Shown here one piece after another: positions 29,045-38,726 of a DNA stretch of 64,000 nucleotides. The DNA is taken from assembly GCF_026262505.1 (NCBI RefSeq), contig NC_067204.1, forward strand, positions 11,922,522 to 11,986,521, given 5' to 3'. Numbering within the stretch: position 1 is the stretch's first letter; each line of letters starts with the position of its first letter. Source of the stretch: Trichomonas vaginalis G3. Taxonomy: Eukaryota; Parabasalia; Trichomonadida; Trichomonadidae. The notes under the pieces were generated by a model. It saw only the letters and a list, made by a program, of their open reading frames with translations. It ran no database searches and was not told the DNA's origin. Position numbers and translations under genes: made by a program.

Positions 29045-29410
29045 CTTGAAATATTTGAGTCAAAAAAAATTGTATTCTGTTCTTTTCTTTTCTATTTTGA
29101 TATATTCTTTTGAAATCAATACTCCTTTTTTCTTCGCATAAAGGCATTTTTTTTTCATTTCACTTCATTCTTTTAGCAATAATAATTGAAAATCAAGCCA
29201 TTCATGCAATACTCAGAATGGAATTGGAAATATAATGATCTATAGCATTATCGTCATTGTTTTGAAATTTGAATTAAGTTTTTTGGAAAATCATTTCATA
29301 TAAAGTAATTGTTTGCTGTTAAGTATGATGATAACTACAATTTTAAAGCATAATTATAGAAAATTTTGGAAATTATGTGTTAAGATGATCAATTTTCACA
29401 GATTTCTATA

Positions 29411-30463
29411 AGGGTTTCGTTTTGCGAAAAAACGTACAATACGCAATTTCGCTAAAAAAACATTTAGCTAGCAATTTCGACCTTTGACTCCACTCAAGAC
29501 GTCACTTTTTTAATTTTGCGGTATCATATTTTTGGAAAATCTTTATGAATATTATATAAGAAGTCTCTTTAATATCTATATTTCATATTTTTATCGATTT
29601 TTAAAGTTTTTGCGAAAAGTATTCAATTATTTTTGCTATTTGGTCGAGTAAATGTCAGATTTGCGATATTTTCTGATATGATATTCAGATTCTACGTTGA
29701 TAATAATGCTTATAGAACCCTCTTGCTATTGTGTCAAAATTGCGAAACCGATAGCAAAAATATCTCGCAATATCAAAATTGAGATATTGAGTGAATTATG
29801 CATTATAGAGATTAAAAATCTGATTTGTGAAAACATCTCATCAGTTTCTAGCTAATTCAAAAATCTTTACTGTCTTATTCGATTAAAATGAAAAGGGAAT
29901 AGTTTTATTATGCTTTAAATGACAGCCTTATAATATAATCATAGTTTTCGCTCAATATGCAGCATTTTTTTTTCGAAATCTATGGTCAATATCCTAAATA
30001 CTGATTGCTTTGCATTCATATCTCTTACATTTTCTATACCCACATCACTATTCATTGCTATTCCTATCTTTTTCATTTTTGTTTGTTTCTCATAATTTCT
30101 CAAAAAACATGATAACTTGATATTTGTAAATATCATACTTTATAACGTAAATAAGAACTTGACCTATTAAGAAAAGCAGTAATGAAAAGAAAATCTGAAA
30201 TTCATAAAAATTACAAGTTTTTGATGACAATTAGCTTAATTAAACCAGGTACAAGATTATATAATTGTATTTTCTATCCAATTATCCATATAATATCTTA
30301 TCCAGAAAAAATAACTTGATCAATACCAAATGATTTTTTAACTAGTAAATAAAGTATTTTCTTTACACACACATTGTATATCATAGTTTTTTTTTTGGTT
30401 TCGCAAAACATCCAAAAACAAATATGCTATAAAAGTGACAATTTTAGCAAAACGAAACCCTTA
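29411..30463. mobile_element. Non-autonomous TIR transposon, Mutator-like, ~1.05 kb
   Basis: The left end AGGGTTTCGTTTTGCGAA and the right end (reverse complement TAAGGGTTTCGTTTTGCTAA) are inverted. They are flanked by a perfect 9-bp direct repeat ATTTCTATA (29402-29410 and 30464-30472). The interior is AT-rich, has several further GCGAAA/TTTCGC motifs, and codes for no transposase; a 65-residue minus-strand ORF is probably chance. The 9-bp duplication fits Mutator-like elements. Confidence 0.8.
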
Positions 30464-30570
30464 ATTTCTATAATCATATCTTAAAATTAAGCCTAATTAT
30501 GGCAAAAGGAATCAAATTCGAAAAATAACGAACGTTATTAATTTTTTATTCTCAAAAAAACAGAAACAAC

Positions 30571-32505
30571 ATGAATAACCCAATGGAAAACTACACGCGA
30601 AACATTTACACACTAATTGGCGATGAAAACTATCAAGAGGCAATTCGTCTTTTGGAAATTCAACTCTCCAATTTCAAAGATTGCGTTGCTATTCATTCTT
30701 TAATCGCTTACTGCGCATGGCAAATGGAAGATTATCAAAAAGCAGCTGCAGAATACGGAAGACTCGTTGAATTAAACCCAAACAAAGCTTCATATCGATT
30801 ACATCATGCTAACGCATTATATAAAATAGACCAATACGAAGCTGCGATGAGTGCTTCATTTGGCGTTGAGGATCCAGAATTACAACCACAGTTATTGGTT
30901 CTTCAAGCTGCAATTCGTTACGCACAAGAAGATATTCAATCAGCCAAGTCAATTCTTCCTAATGGTAATCCAGAAGACATCAACATTATGCTTGATAATG
31001 CATGCATTCTTTTCAAGGAATCACAATTCGAACAAGCGCTTAACGTTTACATGGAAATTAAAAGAATTCATGGCTTCATACCTGAAGTTGCATACTGCAT
31101 TGCTTTGTGCTATTACAGACTTAACAGACTTTCGGAAGCTGTTCAAATGATCGCTGAAATCAAGACACAAGCTGGAAGAAATCATCCAGAATTATTAAGA
31201 AATCTTGTTGGTGATGCTGTTGATTTTGATGCACAAGGTCTCATATCTAAAGCTCGTGATGCATTCTATGTCGAAGGCGTTAACCTTATGAGCGCAATTG
31301 AATATGATCAAAATCATATCAAAGAAGCTAAAGAAGCACTCAAAGAATTACCAAACAGAAACGAAGAAGAGCTCGATCCCGTCACTCTTCATAACACAGC
31401 TATTGTTAATATGGATGATGATCCAACATCTGCTTTTACAAAGCTTTCTTTCTTACTCAACCAAGATATTACTCCACCAGAAACATTCAGAAATCTTCTT
31501 CTCGGTTATTGCAAGTTCGAATATTATACTTACGCAGCAGATCTTCTTGCCGAAAATACAGAAAGAGCACAGCAATCAATGGATACAGGAATGCTTGACT
31601 TCCTTGATGCATTGTTGCTTTGCGCTACTTCTAAAGAAGAAGCTTACAGAAAATTCGATGATATCTGCAAACAACGAGCTGAAGTCCTTCGCCGTATTTA
31701 CAAAGCTGTCGATGATGCAAGAAAGACACACGATGATCAATTACAGACCCAGTTAACACTTGAATATGAAGCAAGTGTTAATGATTTAATTCCAGTTCTT
31801 ATGGCACAAGCAAAGATCTTCTGGGATATGGGAAGCTACGATTTAGTCGAATTACTTCTTATGAAATACGCAGAGTTCTGTGAAAATAACAGAAAGTGGA
31901 GATTGAATCTTGCACACACATATTTCATGGAACCAGGCAAAGTTAACAAGGCTATCGAATACTACGAACCACTTGTTCTCTCAGAACAGAACTTACTTGA
32001 CGTAGAAGCCATTATTGTTGCAAATCTTTGCGTTTCTTACGTTATGGTTGAAGAAAACGATTTTGCCGACCAATTAATCAACAGATTAACTGACGAAGAA
32101 AACAATAAGAAGAAAGAGGACGAAAATGCCAAGTTTGTCCACTTATCAATTATTCATCTTGTCATTGGCACATTATACTGCGCTCACTCCAATTTCGAAT
32201 TCGGTATTGATTATGTTTTCAAGGCTTTCAACCCAATGCAAGATAAATTATCTGCTGATACATGGTTCTACGCAAAGAAGTGCTTGTTTGAATTGACAAG
32301 ATGTCTCGCACTTAGACAATTCGTTCTTGCTGATGCAATGTTCAATAAAATCATTGAATTCCTTGATAATGTTGATAAATACGGTAAAAAGATCGAAGCT
32401 ATCAATGATTTGACAATAGATGCATCAGAAGCACATGAAAACCAAACTGTATCTTTCGAAGCTCGTGTATTAAAGGCTACAATCCTCAAGTTTTATGATT
32501 TCTAA
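30571..32505 (+). CDS. IFT70: Intraflagellar transport protein IFT70/TTC30
   Basis: A 644-residue TPR protein matching TTC30/IFT70 along its length by eye. Examples are the N-terminal YTLIGDENYQEAIRLLE, LQAAIRYAQEDIQSAKS, PEVAYCIALCYYRLNRLSEA, the signature RNEEELDPVTLHNTA (family RSEEELDPVTLHN) and PPETFRNLLLGYCKFEYY (family PPETFGNLLLLYCKYEYF). The length equals that of the animal protein (about 665). It is a core IFT-B1 subunit that wraps IFT52 and is needed for flagellar assembly and tubulin modification. This is consistent with the flagella of trichomonads. Two nearby in-frame ATGs exist; the first is used here. Confidence 0.95.
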   Translation: MNNPMENYTRNIYTLIGDENYQEAIRLLEIQLSNFKDCVAIHSLIAYCAWQMEDYQKAAAEYGRLVELNPNKASYRLHHANALYKIDQYEAAMSASFGVEDPELQPQLLVLQAAIRYAQEDIQSAKSILPNGNPEDINIMLDNACILFKESQFEQALNVYMEIKRIHGFIPEVAYCIALCYYRLNRLSEAVQMIAEIKTQAGRNHPELLRNLVGDAVDFDAQGLISKARDAFYVEGVNLMSAIEYDQNHIKEAKEALKELPNRNEEELDPVTLHNTAIVNMDDDPTSAFTKLSFLLNQDITPPETFRNLLLGYCKFEYYTYAADLLAENTERAQQSMDTGMLDFLDALLLCATSKEEAYRKFDDICKQRAEVLRRIYKAVDDARKTHDDQLQTQLTLEYEASVNDLIPVLMAQAKIFWDMGSYDLVELLLMKYAEFCENNRKWRLNLAHTYFMEPGKVNKAIEYYEPLVLSEQNLLDVEAIIVANLCVSYVMVEENDFADQLINRLTDEENNKKKEDENAKFVHLSIIHLVIGTLYCAHSNFEFGIDYVFKAFNPMQDKLSADTWFYAKKCLFELTRCLALRQFVLADAMFNKIIEFLDNVDKYGKKIEAINDLTIDASEAHENQTVSFEARVLKATILKFYDF

Positions 32506-32728
32506 ATAAAAGATATTAACTTAGAAAATCCATTTAAGATTTTTATTGTAAGTTATGATAAAGATCATTGTTATTGTTGAATAAGTTACCATCTAATACT
32601 GATTCAATGTTTCGATTCTTGTTTTGAATTGTTTCCTCTGCTTAGCCGATTTTCAATATCATTTTTAAAATGTGTGCTATTGCTTAACTGTGTAACTTCA
32701 AAATATGAAAATATTTTGATAAGAATCA

Positions 32729-33648
32729 AAGGTAACTAAACTCCTTTTGCCGATCCGATTTGCCCCATATTTAAAATATAGCTTGCATATGTAGAAGAAA
32801 AGCTAATTTTGAAGTACGCCCGAAATCCACCAACAGGATTTCGAGCTACTAAAAAGGTACTTTTAAATGTGATTTTTTTTATAAAAAATTAAATTTATTT
32901 TAAGATCAGACTAAAAACTAATTTTATGGAAAATCTATATCGACAAATTTATTACTTATTGGGTATATAGATTTTTTGATTATGGCGATTATGTCTGATA
33001 TGCTTCCAATAAGCCAAAACACATTTCATACTGATTTCTATAAAAGGTATCTTTATTATAGAAGTGTAAGCTATATCTGTTTGTTTTTTTATTATAACAA
33101 ATTCAAAATTCTCTTATAAGGACTAGATGAAATCTGTATTATTAAATCATTAGCTAAATGAAGGTTCAAATAAAAAGTAAATATCAATTTATATGATACT
33201 GAAACCAAATAGTTCTTTTAATAAAAGATAACACGCTGAAAATTATTGAGTATTTGCAAATCTCAAAAATCTATTGGTGAATTTGGCTCAACTTTTAAAA
33301 TTATAACATCCATATCAAATCATAAAAGCAGACAAAAATTAAAGCCAAACTATCGGCCAATTTTTTTTTGATATTTTGATTTTGAGGTATACTTTTAAAA
33401 GTGGATTTAAAGCACTTATGAAAAAACATTAACTTCTGTCGTTATGATTATTGATTTAGACAATAATGATTTTAATCTTTGATTATCAAAACACTAAAGT
33501 CATCTTTTTAACATTTGCTTGGTAGCATTAACTCAAGTCTAAAGTACTATTTTATGTGGCACTCTTAGAATTTTTGTATTCATTGTACACGCTGAAATAG
33601 TACCATTAAAGTTATGGCGGACTTTCAAAAAATAGTTTGGTCACCTTT
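32729..33648. mobile_element. Non-autonomous TIR transposon, Mutator-like, 920 bp
   Basis: The left end AAGGTAACTAAACTCC and the right end (reverse complement AAAGGTGACCAAACTATT) are imperfect inverted repeats that extend with lower identity to about 45 bp. They are flanked by a perfect 9-bp direct repeat TAAGAATCA (32720-32728 and 33649-33657). No coding capacity is seen. This fills most of the 1.25-kb gap between IFT70 and the next gene. Confidence 0.75.
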
Positions 33649-33760
33649 TAAGAATCATAAATTCATCCATTTGCATACTGAATAGCAAAATTTTCGTAAT
33701 CGTATCAAACACATAAAGATATTATTAAAACATAATGAGTTTTTATTTTTATTTTTTATA

Positions 33761-34261
33761 ATGCTTCGAGACATTCTATTATACCCTTTTACAAGGTTCT
33801 TTGAAGCACCTGATTTAGGTTTAGGATATCTAAACTATGACTCTCTTGATTCGAAAATTGTTTATATACCATTCTTTTTATTGTTCATTTTTGGAACATC
33901 AGGATATATGTTTTGCAAGAAGAATAACTCACCTGAAATAGGATACACATTCTCTGAAACCAAAGAAATTGTTGCTTCAATGTTTGAAATTTCAACATTC
34001 GCGTCACAATTCTATAATGAAACTTATTTTTCAATATTAGTATGCGGTATGCTAACAATATCACTTTTTTCGATCTACAGACTCGTGAACAATGAATTAA
34101 CTGGTGTTGACAAAATAATCACAAATATTTTTGCATATTCCTTGATTTTATGGCTATTTCTATCATATATACTACTTAAAACTAAGAGCTCTGACTATTC
34201 TGTTGGCTATCTTCCATCTTTCAGATTCAGAAAGCAAAGATATACTAAAAAGGTGAAATAG
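33761..34261 (+). CDS. Hypothetical membrane protein
   Basis: A 166-residue protein with about three hydrophobic segments: residues about 36-54 (IPFFLLFIFGTSGYMF), 88-106 (FSILVCGMLTISLFSIY) and 122-142 (FAYSLILWLFLSYILL). It ends in a strongly basic cytosolic tail (FRFRKQRYTKKVK), which may be an ER-retrieval type signal. No family is recognised. No perfect Inr precedes the ATG. The next gene also encodes a membrane protein. Confidence 0.6.
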   Translation: MLRDILLYPFTRFFEAPDLGLGYLNYDSLDSKIVYIPFFLLFIFGTSGYMFCKKNNSPEIGYTFSETKEIVASMFEISTFASQFYNETYFSILVCGMLTISLFSIYRLVNNELTGVDKIITNIFAYSLILWLFLSYILLKTKSSDYSVGYLPSFRFRKQRYTKKVK

Positions 34262-34466
34262 AGTAGCATCTTCCATATTTATTGATAACCGAACATCAGT
34301 ACCAGTACGAGTATCTTAGTTGTTGCAATATTATCATGATATTTATTTGCATTTTCTCTTAAATTGTTTGTTATTACGTAATAAAGTTAATATTTAAAAG
34401 CGGAACTCCTGTGATAGTTTTTAATATTTGACATACCTGAGTTCCTTATTTCAACCAATTTTTTTT

Positions 34467-34475
34467 TCATTTTTT
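34467..34475 (+). promoter_or_regulatory. Inr before the TTG-started membrane protein
   Basis: TCATTTTTT is a consensus Inr. The next in-frame codon position suited to initiation, 4 nt later at 34480, is TTG, not ATG. Confidence 0.55.
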
Positions 34476-34479
34476 TGTT

Positions 34480-35595
34480 TTGAAATTCTTATCTTGTTTA
34501 TCCTTATCAGGGTTTATTTACTTACTAGTACACTTTTTATGTGGAGAATCATACACACCTATCAGGGTCGAGTATATTACGCAATTTCAGCCAATTGAAG
34601 ACTCTGTTTTATTATTAACTCCTCGTAAAGCGCAAGATGAAATCTATGTACTCGCCATACCAATTAACTCAACTCTTGATCCATTAAAACACGTTAAAAA
34701 TTCTTCAAATCATGTTTCAGAATTTCATGCATTATTCGAAGATTACAAAGTTCCTCGAGTTGATGGATTCCAACACGTTTACGAACTTCCAACGTCAACC
34801 ACATGCAACATATACATTATAACTTACAACACAGAGAAATATTCAAAAACTTCATGCGCAATTAGATATCCATGGGGCTATAGATCCCCTGCAGAAATTA
34901 TGTTAATCGAATATGATTATCAAGTACTTGCTTTAGTATTTTTGTTTTTCGTTGTTGAACTTATGAATCTGATTAACATGCCAGAAAAGCAAGGATTACA
35001 CTCATTCTTCATAATATTCTTAATAATAGTATGGGCAGGCTTATTTATTTCAACCAGAATCAGAATCGAAATTGATGAATCTTTAATTGCAGTTTTCGAA
35101 TATGCCACAAAGCTCAGATTCATCGTTATACTTGCTGCAATATTTTATACAATGACAGGACCTCCATTTGCTCCTGTTGAATGGGAGATATCAAATTACA
35201 TCTTTATTTGCTTGCTGATCTTCCTTGGCAAGTCCATAACGGCAGATCTCGTTGTTTTAGCCCCAACAGTGTTCGCAGTTATTGCTTTTAGGATGGATCG
35301 ACAAAGAGCTCTTTCTATTTTAAGATACAGAAGGATAAATATTATAAAACAGTCAAATGAGATTAATTGTGATCCAGATTTATTGAATAAGTACTATCGT
35401 CATCTTCGGATTTCATTAATTGTATTTTTAATTGTATTAATCGAATTTGTATTTGCACTTAGTCAACATTATTGGTATCATGCTAATTTGTTCTGTCTTT
35501 TGACCGTAGTCTTTTATGTTGCTTATTATTTTATTATTTTCAGGTATAACATAGCTGATAAGGAAGATAAGTCAACAAAAGATATTGGCAAATGA
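34480..35595 (+). CDS. Signal peptide plus seven-TM protein with apparent TTG start
   Basis: A 371-residue protein. If the TTG at 34480 is read as the first residue, the N-terminus is a textbook signal peptide (KFLSCLSLSGFIYLLVHFLCG). A lumenal domain of about 130 residues with paired Cys follows, then about seven hydrophobic segments from residue about 148 (VLALVFLFFVVELMNLI) to about 355. This topology is that of GOST-type proteins (GPR107, TMEM87, Wntless), but I see no sure family motif. There is no in-frame ATG before residue about 143, which would remove the signal peptide and the lumenal domain. A point change ATG to TTG, non-AUG initiation or a sequence error would each explain this. 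Confidence 0.6.
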   Translation: MKFLSCLSLSGFIYLLVHFLCGESYTPIRVEYITQFQPIEDSVLLLTPRKAQDEIYVLAIPINSTLDPLKHVKNSSNHVSEFHALFEDYKVPRVDGFQHVYELPTSTTCNIYIITYNTEKYSKTSCAIRYPWGYRSPAEIMLIEYDYQVLALVFLFFVVELMNLINMPEKQGLHSFFIIFLIIVWAGLFISTRIRIEIDESLIAVFEYATKLRFIVILAAIFYTMTGPPFAPVEWEISNYIFICLLIFLGKSITADLVVLAPTVFAVIAFRMDRQRALSILRYRRINIIKQSNEINCDPDLLNKYYRHLRISLIVFLIVLIEFVFALSQHYWYHANLFCLLTVVFYVAYYFIIFRYNIADKEDKSTKDIGK

Positions 35596-35756
35596 TTAAG
35601 TTTAGTTTATTCCTCATCCTTTTTATATTCTTTCCAAATTGTAATAAAAATTGTGTTTGATTTACATATTTTATTCAATTGTTTTAATATCTATAAAAAT
35701 ATCATAATTGTTTTGATTGAAATAGTTCCTTTTTTCAAGAATAAATTTATAAACGT

Positions 35757-35765
35757 TCACTTTTA
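35757..35765 (+). promoter_or_regulatory. Inr that fixes the start at 35773
   Basis: TCACTTTTA lies 7 nt before the ATG at 35773. It rules out the longer ORF from 35653. Confidence 0.65.
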
Positions 35766-35772
35766 TTTGTTT

Positions 35773-36099
35773 ATGGATTCAACTCCAGAATGCTTTGTTA
35801 GATTACTAAAGCTTAACGAGCAAGTTAAATCAGGAAAAAAGAAACTCACAAAGGCACAACAAGACAAACTTGATTCACTTATTTCGGCAATAAAATTATC
35901 AGAAGAGGCAAATAATACTTTATTGAAGACAAAAGCTGGCGTCTTATACGAAATAATTGTCTACACATCTAAACTTAGCGTTTTAGAAAAAATTGGTGTT
36001 CGAAATCAATGGGGTCATCAACTACTTGAAGAGATGAAAACAATCTTATATGCTGAAGGTAATGGATTCCAACTCGATGATTACGCTGGAAAACAATGA
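35773..36099 (+). CDS. Small helical protein, TFIIS N-terminal-like
   Basis: A 108-residue, all-helical protein. The middle, LLKTKAGVLYEIIVYTSKL followed by a helix ending in W-G-H-Q-L-L-E-E-M, resembles the TFIIS N-terminal/LW (TND) domain, in which a T-K-x-G-x-x-V motif and a W in the last helix are conserved. TND domains bind short motifs in transcription elongation factors. The match is by eye and weak; the protein is short for any full-length family member. The start is set by the Inr at 35757. Confidence 0.5.
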   Translation: MDSTPECFVRLLKLNEQVKSGKKKLTKAQQDKLDSLISAIKLSEEANNTLLKTKAGVLYEIIVYTSKLSVLEKIGVRNQWGHQLLEEMKTILYAEGNGFQLDDYAGKQ

Positions 36100-36451
36100 A
36101 GAATTGATTTATATTTTTTTATATTGTTTGTTTTTATTTAAATGTAAACTACAAAAATACTATCTTTAGTTTTTGAAAGAATTGGTAATGAATTGCAATA
36201 GTTAGTTTCGCTTTTTTTGATAAAGGAATAATATTATATTTATATTCGTTTTGGTGCATGGCTATAGGGTTGCTACATCTTTTTAGTAAGAATTTTTCAT
36301 ATCTTGTGATCATATAAATGCTTGATTCCAATTTGAAAATCCAAAACTCATTAAAAGTACATTTTTTATTAATAAAATTTAATATTGCATTAAACACGTA
36401 AAAATTATTTGAAAGGTAATTGTGAGATTTCAAATCAAAAAATTTTCATAA
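36100..36451. other. Intergenic region, AT-rich
   Basis: About 350 bp between plus-strand genes. A minus-strand ORF (36149-36433) is Asn/Lys/Phe-rich and looks like chance. TCATAAATG at the downstream gene start may be its Inr. Confidence 0.4.
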
Positions 36452-38218
36452 ATGCATTCAGGGACTAAGAAGAAGAAAGAAGTACATTGTCAATTAATTT
36501 GCTTTGGCGCAGGTGGAGAAGTTGGTCGTTCATCTATCCTTGTTGAAATTGGATCTAAAAAGGTTTTATTAGATTGTGGTGTAAATTTTACAGCCACAGA
36601 TGAGAAAGACAGACTTCCAGCATATCAAGATCCATTCCCAAAGGTTGATTTAGTACTTATCAGTCATATTCATACAGATCACTTAGCAGCAGTTCCATAT
36701 CTTACTGAAGTACTCAAATGTCAAGCACCTGTATACATGACTCGTGCATCACAAATGATGATGCCTATTATGCTTGATGACTTTCTTAAAGTTACCGAAA
36801 ATCCTCCATACAAAGCAGAAGATCTCACGAATTGCAAGCCAAAAATCAAAGTCGTCGAATTTTACAGTCGCTTCGAAGCAGCTCCAGGCATCTTCGTCCA
36901 AGCCTTCCCAGCGGGACATATCCTTGGCGCTGCCTGTTTCTTTGTCCAAGTTCGTGGTTTATCATTCATTTACACAGGCGACTTTTCAGCGATTGCAGAC
37001 CATCACTTATCCGGTCATGCAGTTCCTCGCCTGTTTCCAGACCTCCTTATCACTGAATCTACCTACGGAAATCAAGTTCGAGACTCAATCGCGAAACGTG
37101 AGCGATCATTCGTACAAATGGTCCACCAGGTAGTTGGCGAAGGTGGCAAGGTACTCATTCCTGTCTTCGCCGTTGGTCGTCTCCAAGAAATATGTTTAAT
37201 GCTCGAAGATTACTGGAACAGAATGGGATACACGGAGCCAATCTACTACACCACGAACCTCGGCGAGAACTGCATGAAAGTCTACAAACAGTGCGTCAAT
37301 TGGATGAATCCGACCGTTCAAACAAATTTATTTGACAACGGATCAACAGCCTTCAAGTTCACTTACTCAAGGAACTTCAATCCCAAGAAGTCCAAGATTG
37401 ACGAATCCAGAGGTCTCGTTATGCTTGCTACGTCCGGTATGTTAAATCCGGGAACTCCAGCATTTAATTTCTTTGTCAACGAGAAATGGTACGATGATCC
37501 ACGCAATATGGTCATATTCCCGGGTTACTGCGGTCCAAATACATTCGGAAGAGCTGTTTTGACTCGAGATTTGACCACAAACAGAGTTCAGTTCACTTCT
37601 CGTCGTCCGGCCATGACGGTTGATATCATTATTAAATGCAAAGTTGAAAGAATCTCTTTCTCAGCTCATGCAGACCAATTTGAGATAATTTCTCTTTGTG
37701 ATCGCGTCAGACCATCGAAAGTCGTTACAATTCACGGCGACAAACCATCAGTCGACGCCTTGGCAACGAGAATCACTCAAACAACAGGAATCCCTGCAGA
37801 AGCACCAAGAAATAACGCAAAAGTGACAACTCCAACGAAAAATCCAAATGTTATTTCTATATCTAGAGATTGCGTTAACTTCGCTTTGGGACAGCCATCT
37901 GCGTGTGAAGGAGTCATTCTGAAGGACAGGGACAGGAGATACAAGATGATTTCGCTGAATGACTACAAGAAAAACTATTCAATCAATGTCTACAAGTTGA
38001 ATATTAAAAGAAGAGTTAAATCTGCTGTTTCTAAGGAAAAAGTAGCAGAAATGCTTAAGAAACTATCAATAGAATACGTGATAAATGAAACTGAAAGCGT
38101 TTGCAAGGTAATCGCTGGAGAAATTACAATCTCCTTTTTGGAAGAATATTTAGAAGTTTCTTTCCCTGTTGGTCAGAAAACATTGGCAAACAAACTTTGC
38201 TGCTTGATTGCACAATAA
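36452..38218 (+). CDS. INTS11: Metallo-beta-lactamase RNA endonuclease, INTS11/CPSF73 type
   Basis: A 588-residue beta-CASP nuclease. The zinc motif H72-x-H74-x-D76-H77 (SHIHTDH) is intact, as are the later ligands in GHILGAA and YTGDFS. The beta-CASP segments LITESTYG, GGKVLIPVFAVGRLQE and SFSAHADQ are all present. The N-terminal GAGGEVGRSSILVEI and the overall length (about 600) match INTS11 better than CPSF73 (about 680, GAGQEVGRSC in both). The C-terminus keeps a small INTS11-like domain. In Integrator it would cleave nascent snRNA and promoter-proximal RNA; in the cleavage complex it would cleave mRNA 3' ends. Both families share the fold, so the choice is moderately sure. Confidence 0.85.
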   Translation: MHSGTKKKKEVHCQLICFGAGGEVGRSSILVEIGSKKVLLDCGVNFTATDEKDRLPAYQDPFPKVDLVLISHIHTDHLAAVPYLTEVLKCQAPVYMTRASQMMMPIMLDDFLKVTENPPYKAEDLTNCKPKIKVVEFYSRFEAAPGIFVQAFPAGHILGAACFFVQVRGLSFIYTGDFSAIADHHLSGHAVPRLFPDLLITESTYGNQVRDSIAKRERSFVQMVHQVVGEGGKVLIPVFAVGRLQEICLMLEDYWNRMGYTEPIYYTTNLGENCMKVYKQCVNWMNPTVQTNLFDNGSTAFKFTYSRNFNPKKSKIDESRGLVMLATSGMLNPGTPAFNFFVNEKWYDDPRNMVIFPGYCGPNTFGRAVLTRDLTTNRVQFTSRRPAMTVDIIIKCKVERISFSAHADQFEIISLCDRVRPSKVVTIHGDKPSVDALATRITQTTGIPAEAPRNNAKVTTPTKNPNVISISRDCVNFALGQPSACEGVILKDRDRRYKMISLNDYKKNYSINVYKLNIKRRVKSAVSKEKVAEMLKKLSIEYVINETESVCKVIAGEITISFLEEYLEVSFPVGQKTLANKLCCLIAQ

Positions 38219-38726
38219 CTTTCTTTTTGTATATATATATATTATTGTTTATTTATTAATTTTTTTTCTAATGCTGCATCATTTTAAAAATATTATTACT
38301 TAAATTAACTTTAAATATATTGCTTTCTTTTCTATCTTAAAGCTCTATATGCATTAATCTTGCGAGGTTTAAATTTCCTTTTTTTAGGGTGCACTGATGC
38401 CCCTATGATATGGCTTTCAATTCAGACGTTTAAGGTTAATTTTTAATTATGCTTCACGCCGGTTGTCAAAAATTTGAATTAAAGTCAGATGGACGTAAGT
38501 GTAACCTTAAAGAAGATAGATTTATGTTCATTTAGTATAACATTGTTAATTTCCTTTATATAAGGATAACAATCTCTATGTATATCAATCAATATATAAA
38601 TAAGTCTCCTAAATCATTCAATGCCCTCTCAATATTAAAAATATAAGCATTAACTTATAAATATTTTAGTTTTAATTAAAAATAACAATCAAAATAAATA
38701 AAAATTAATATAAATTACATATACAA
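38219..38726. other. Convergent intergenic region containing a MITE
   Basis: About 508 bp between convergent genes, mostly AT-rich, with the MITE-like repeat at 38386-38510 in the middle. No gene is seen. Confidence 0.5.
38386..38510. repeat. MITE-like repeat, copy 1
   Basis: The 125-bp unit shares long stretches with 50741-50864, such as TCAAAAATTTGAATTAAAGT and CTTTCAATTCAGACGTTTAA (GATGTTTAA in copy 2). The termini are imperfect inverted repeats: AGGGTGCACT on the left, and AAGG-T-CACTTACG read inward from the right. No coding capacity is seen. Confidence 0.65.
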
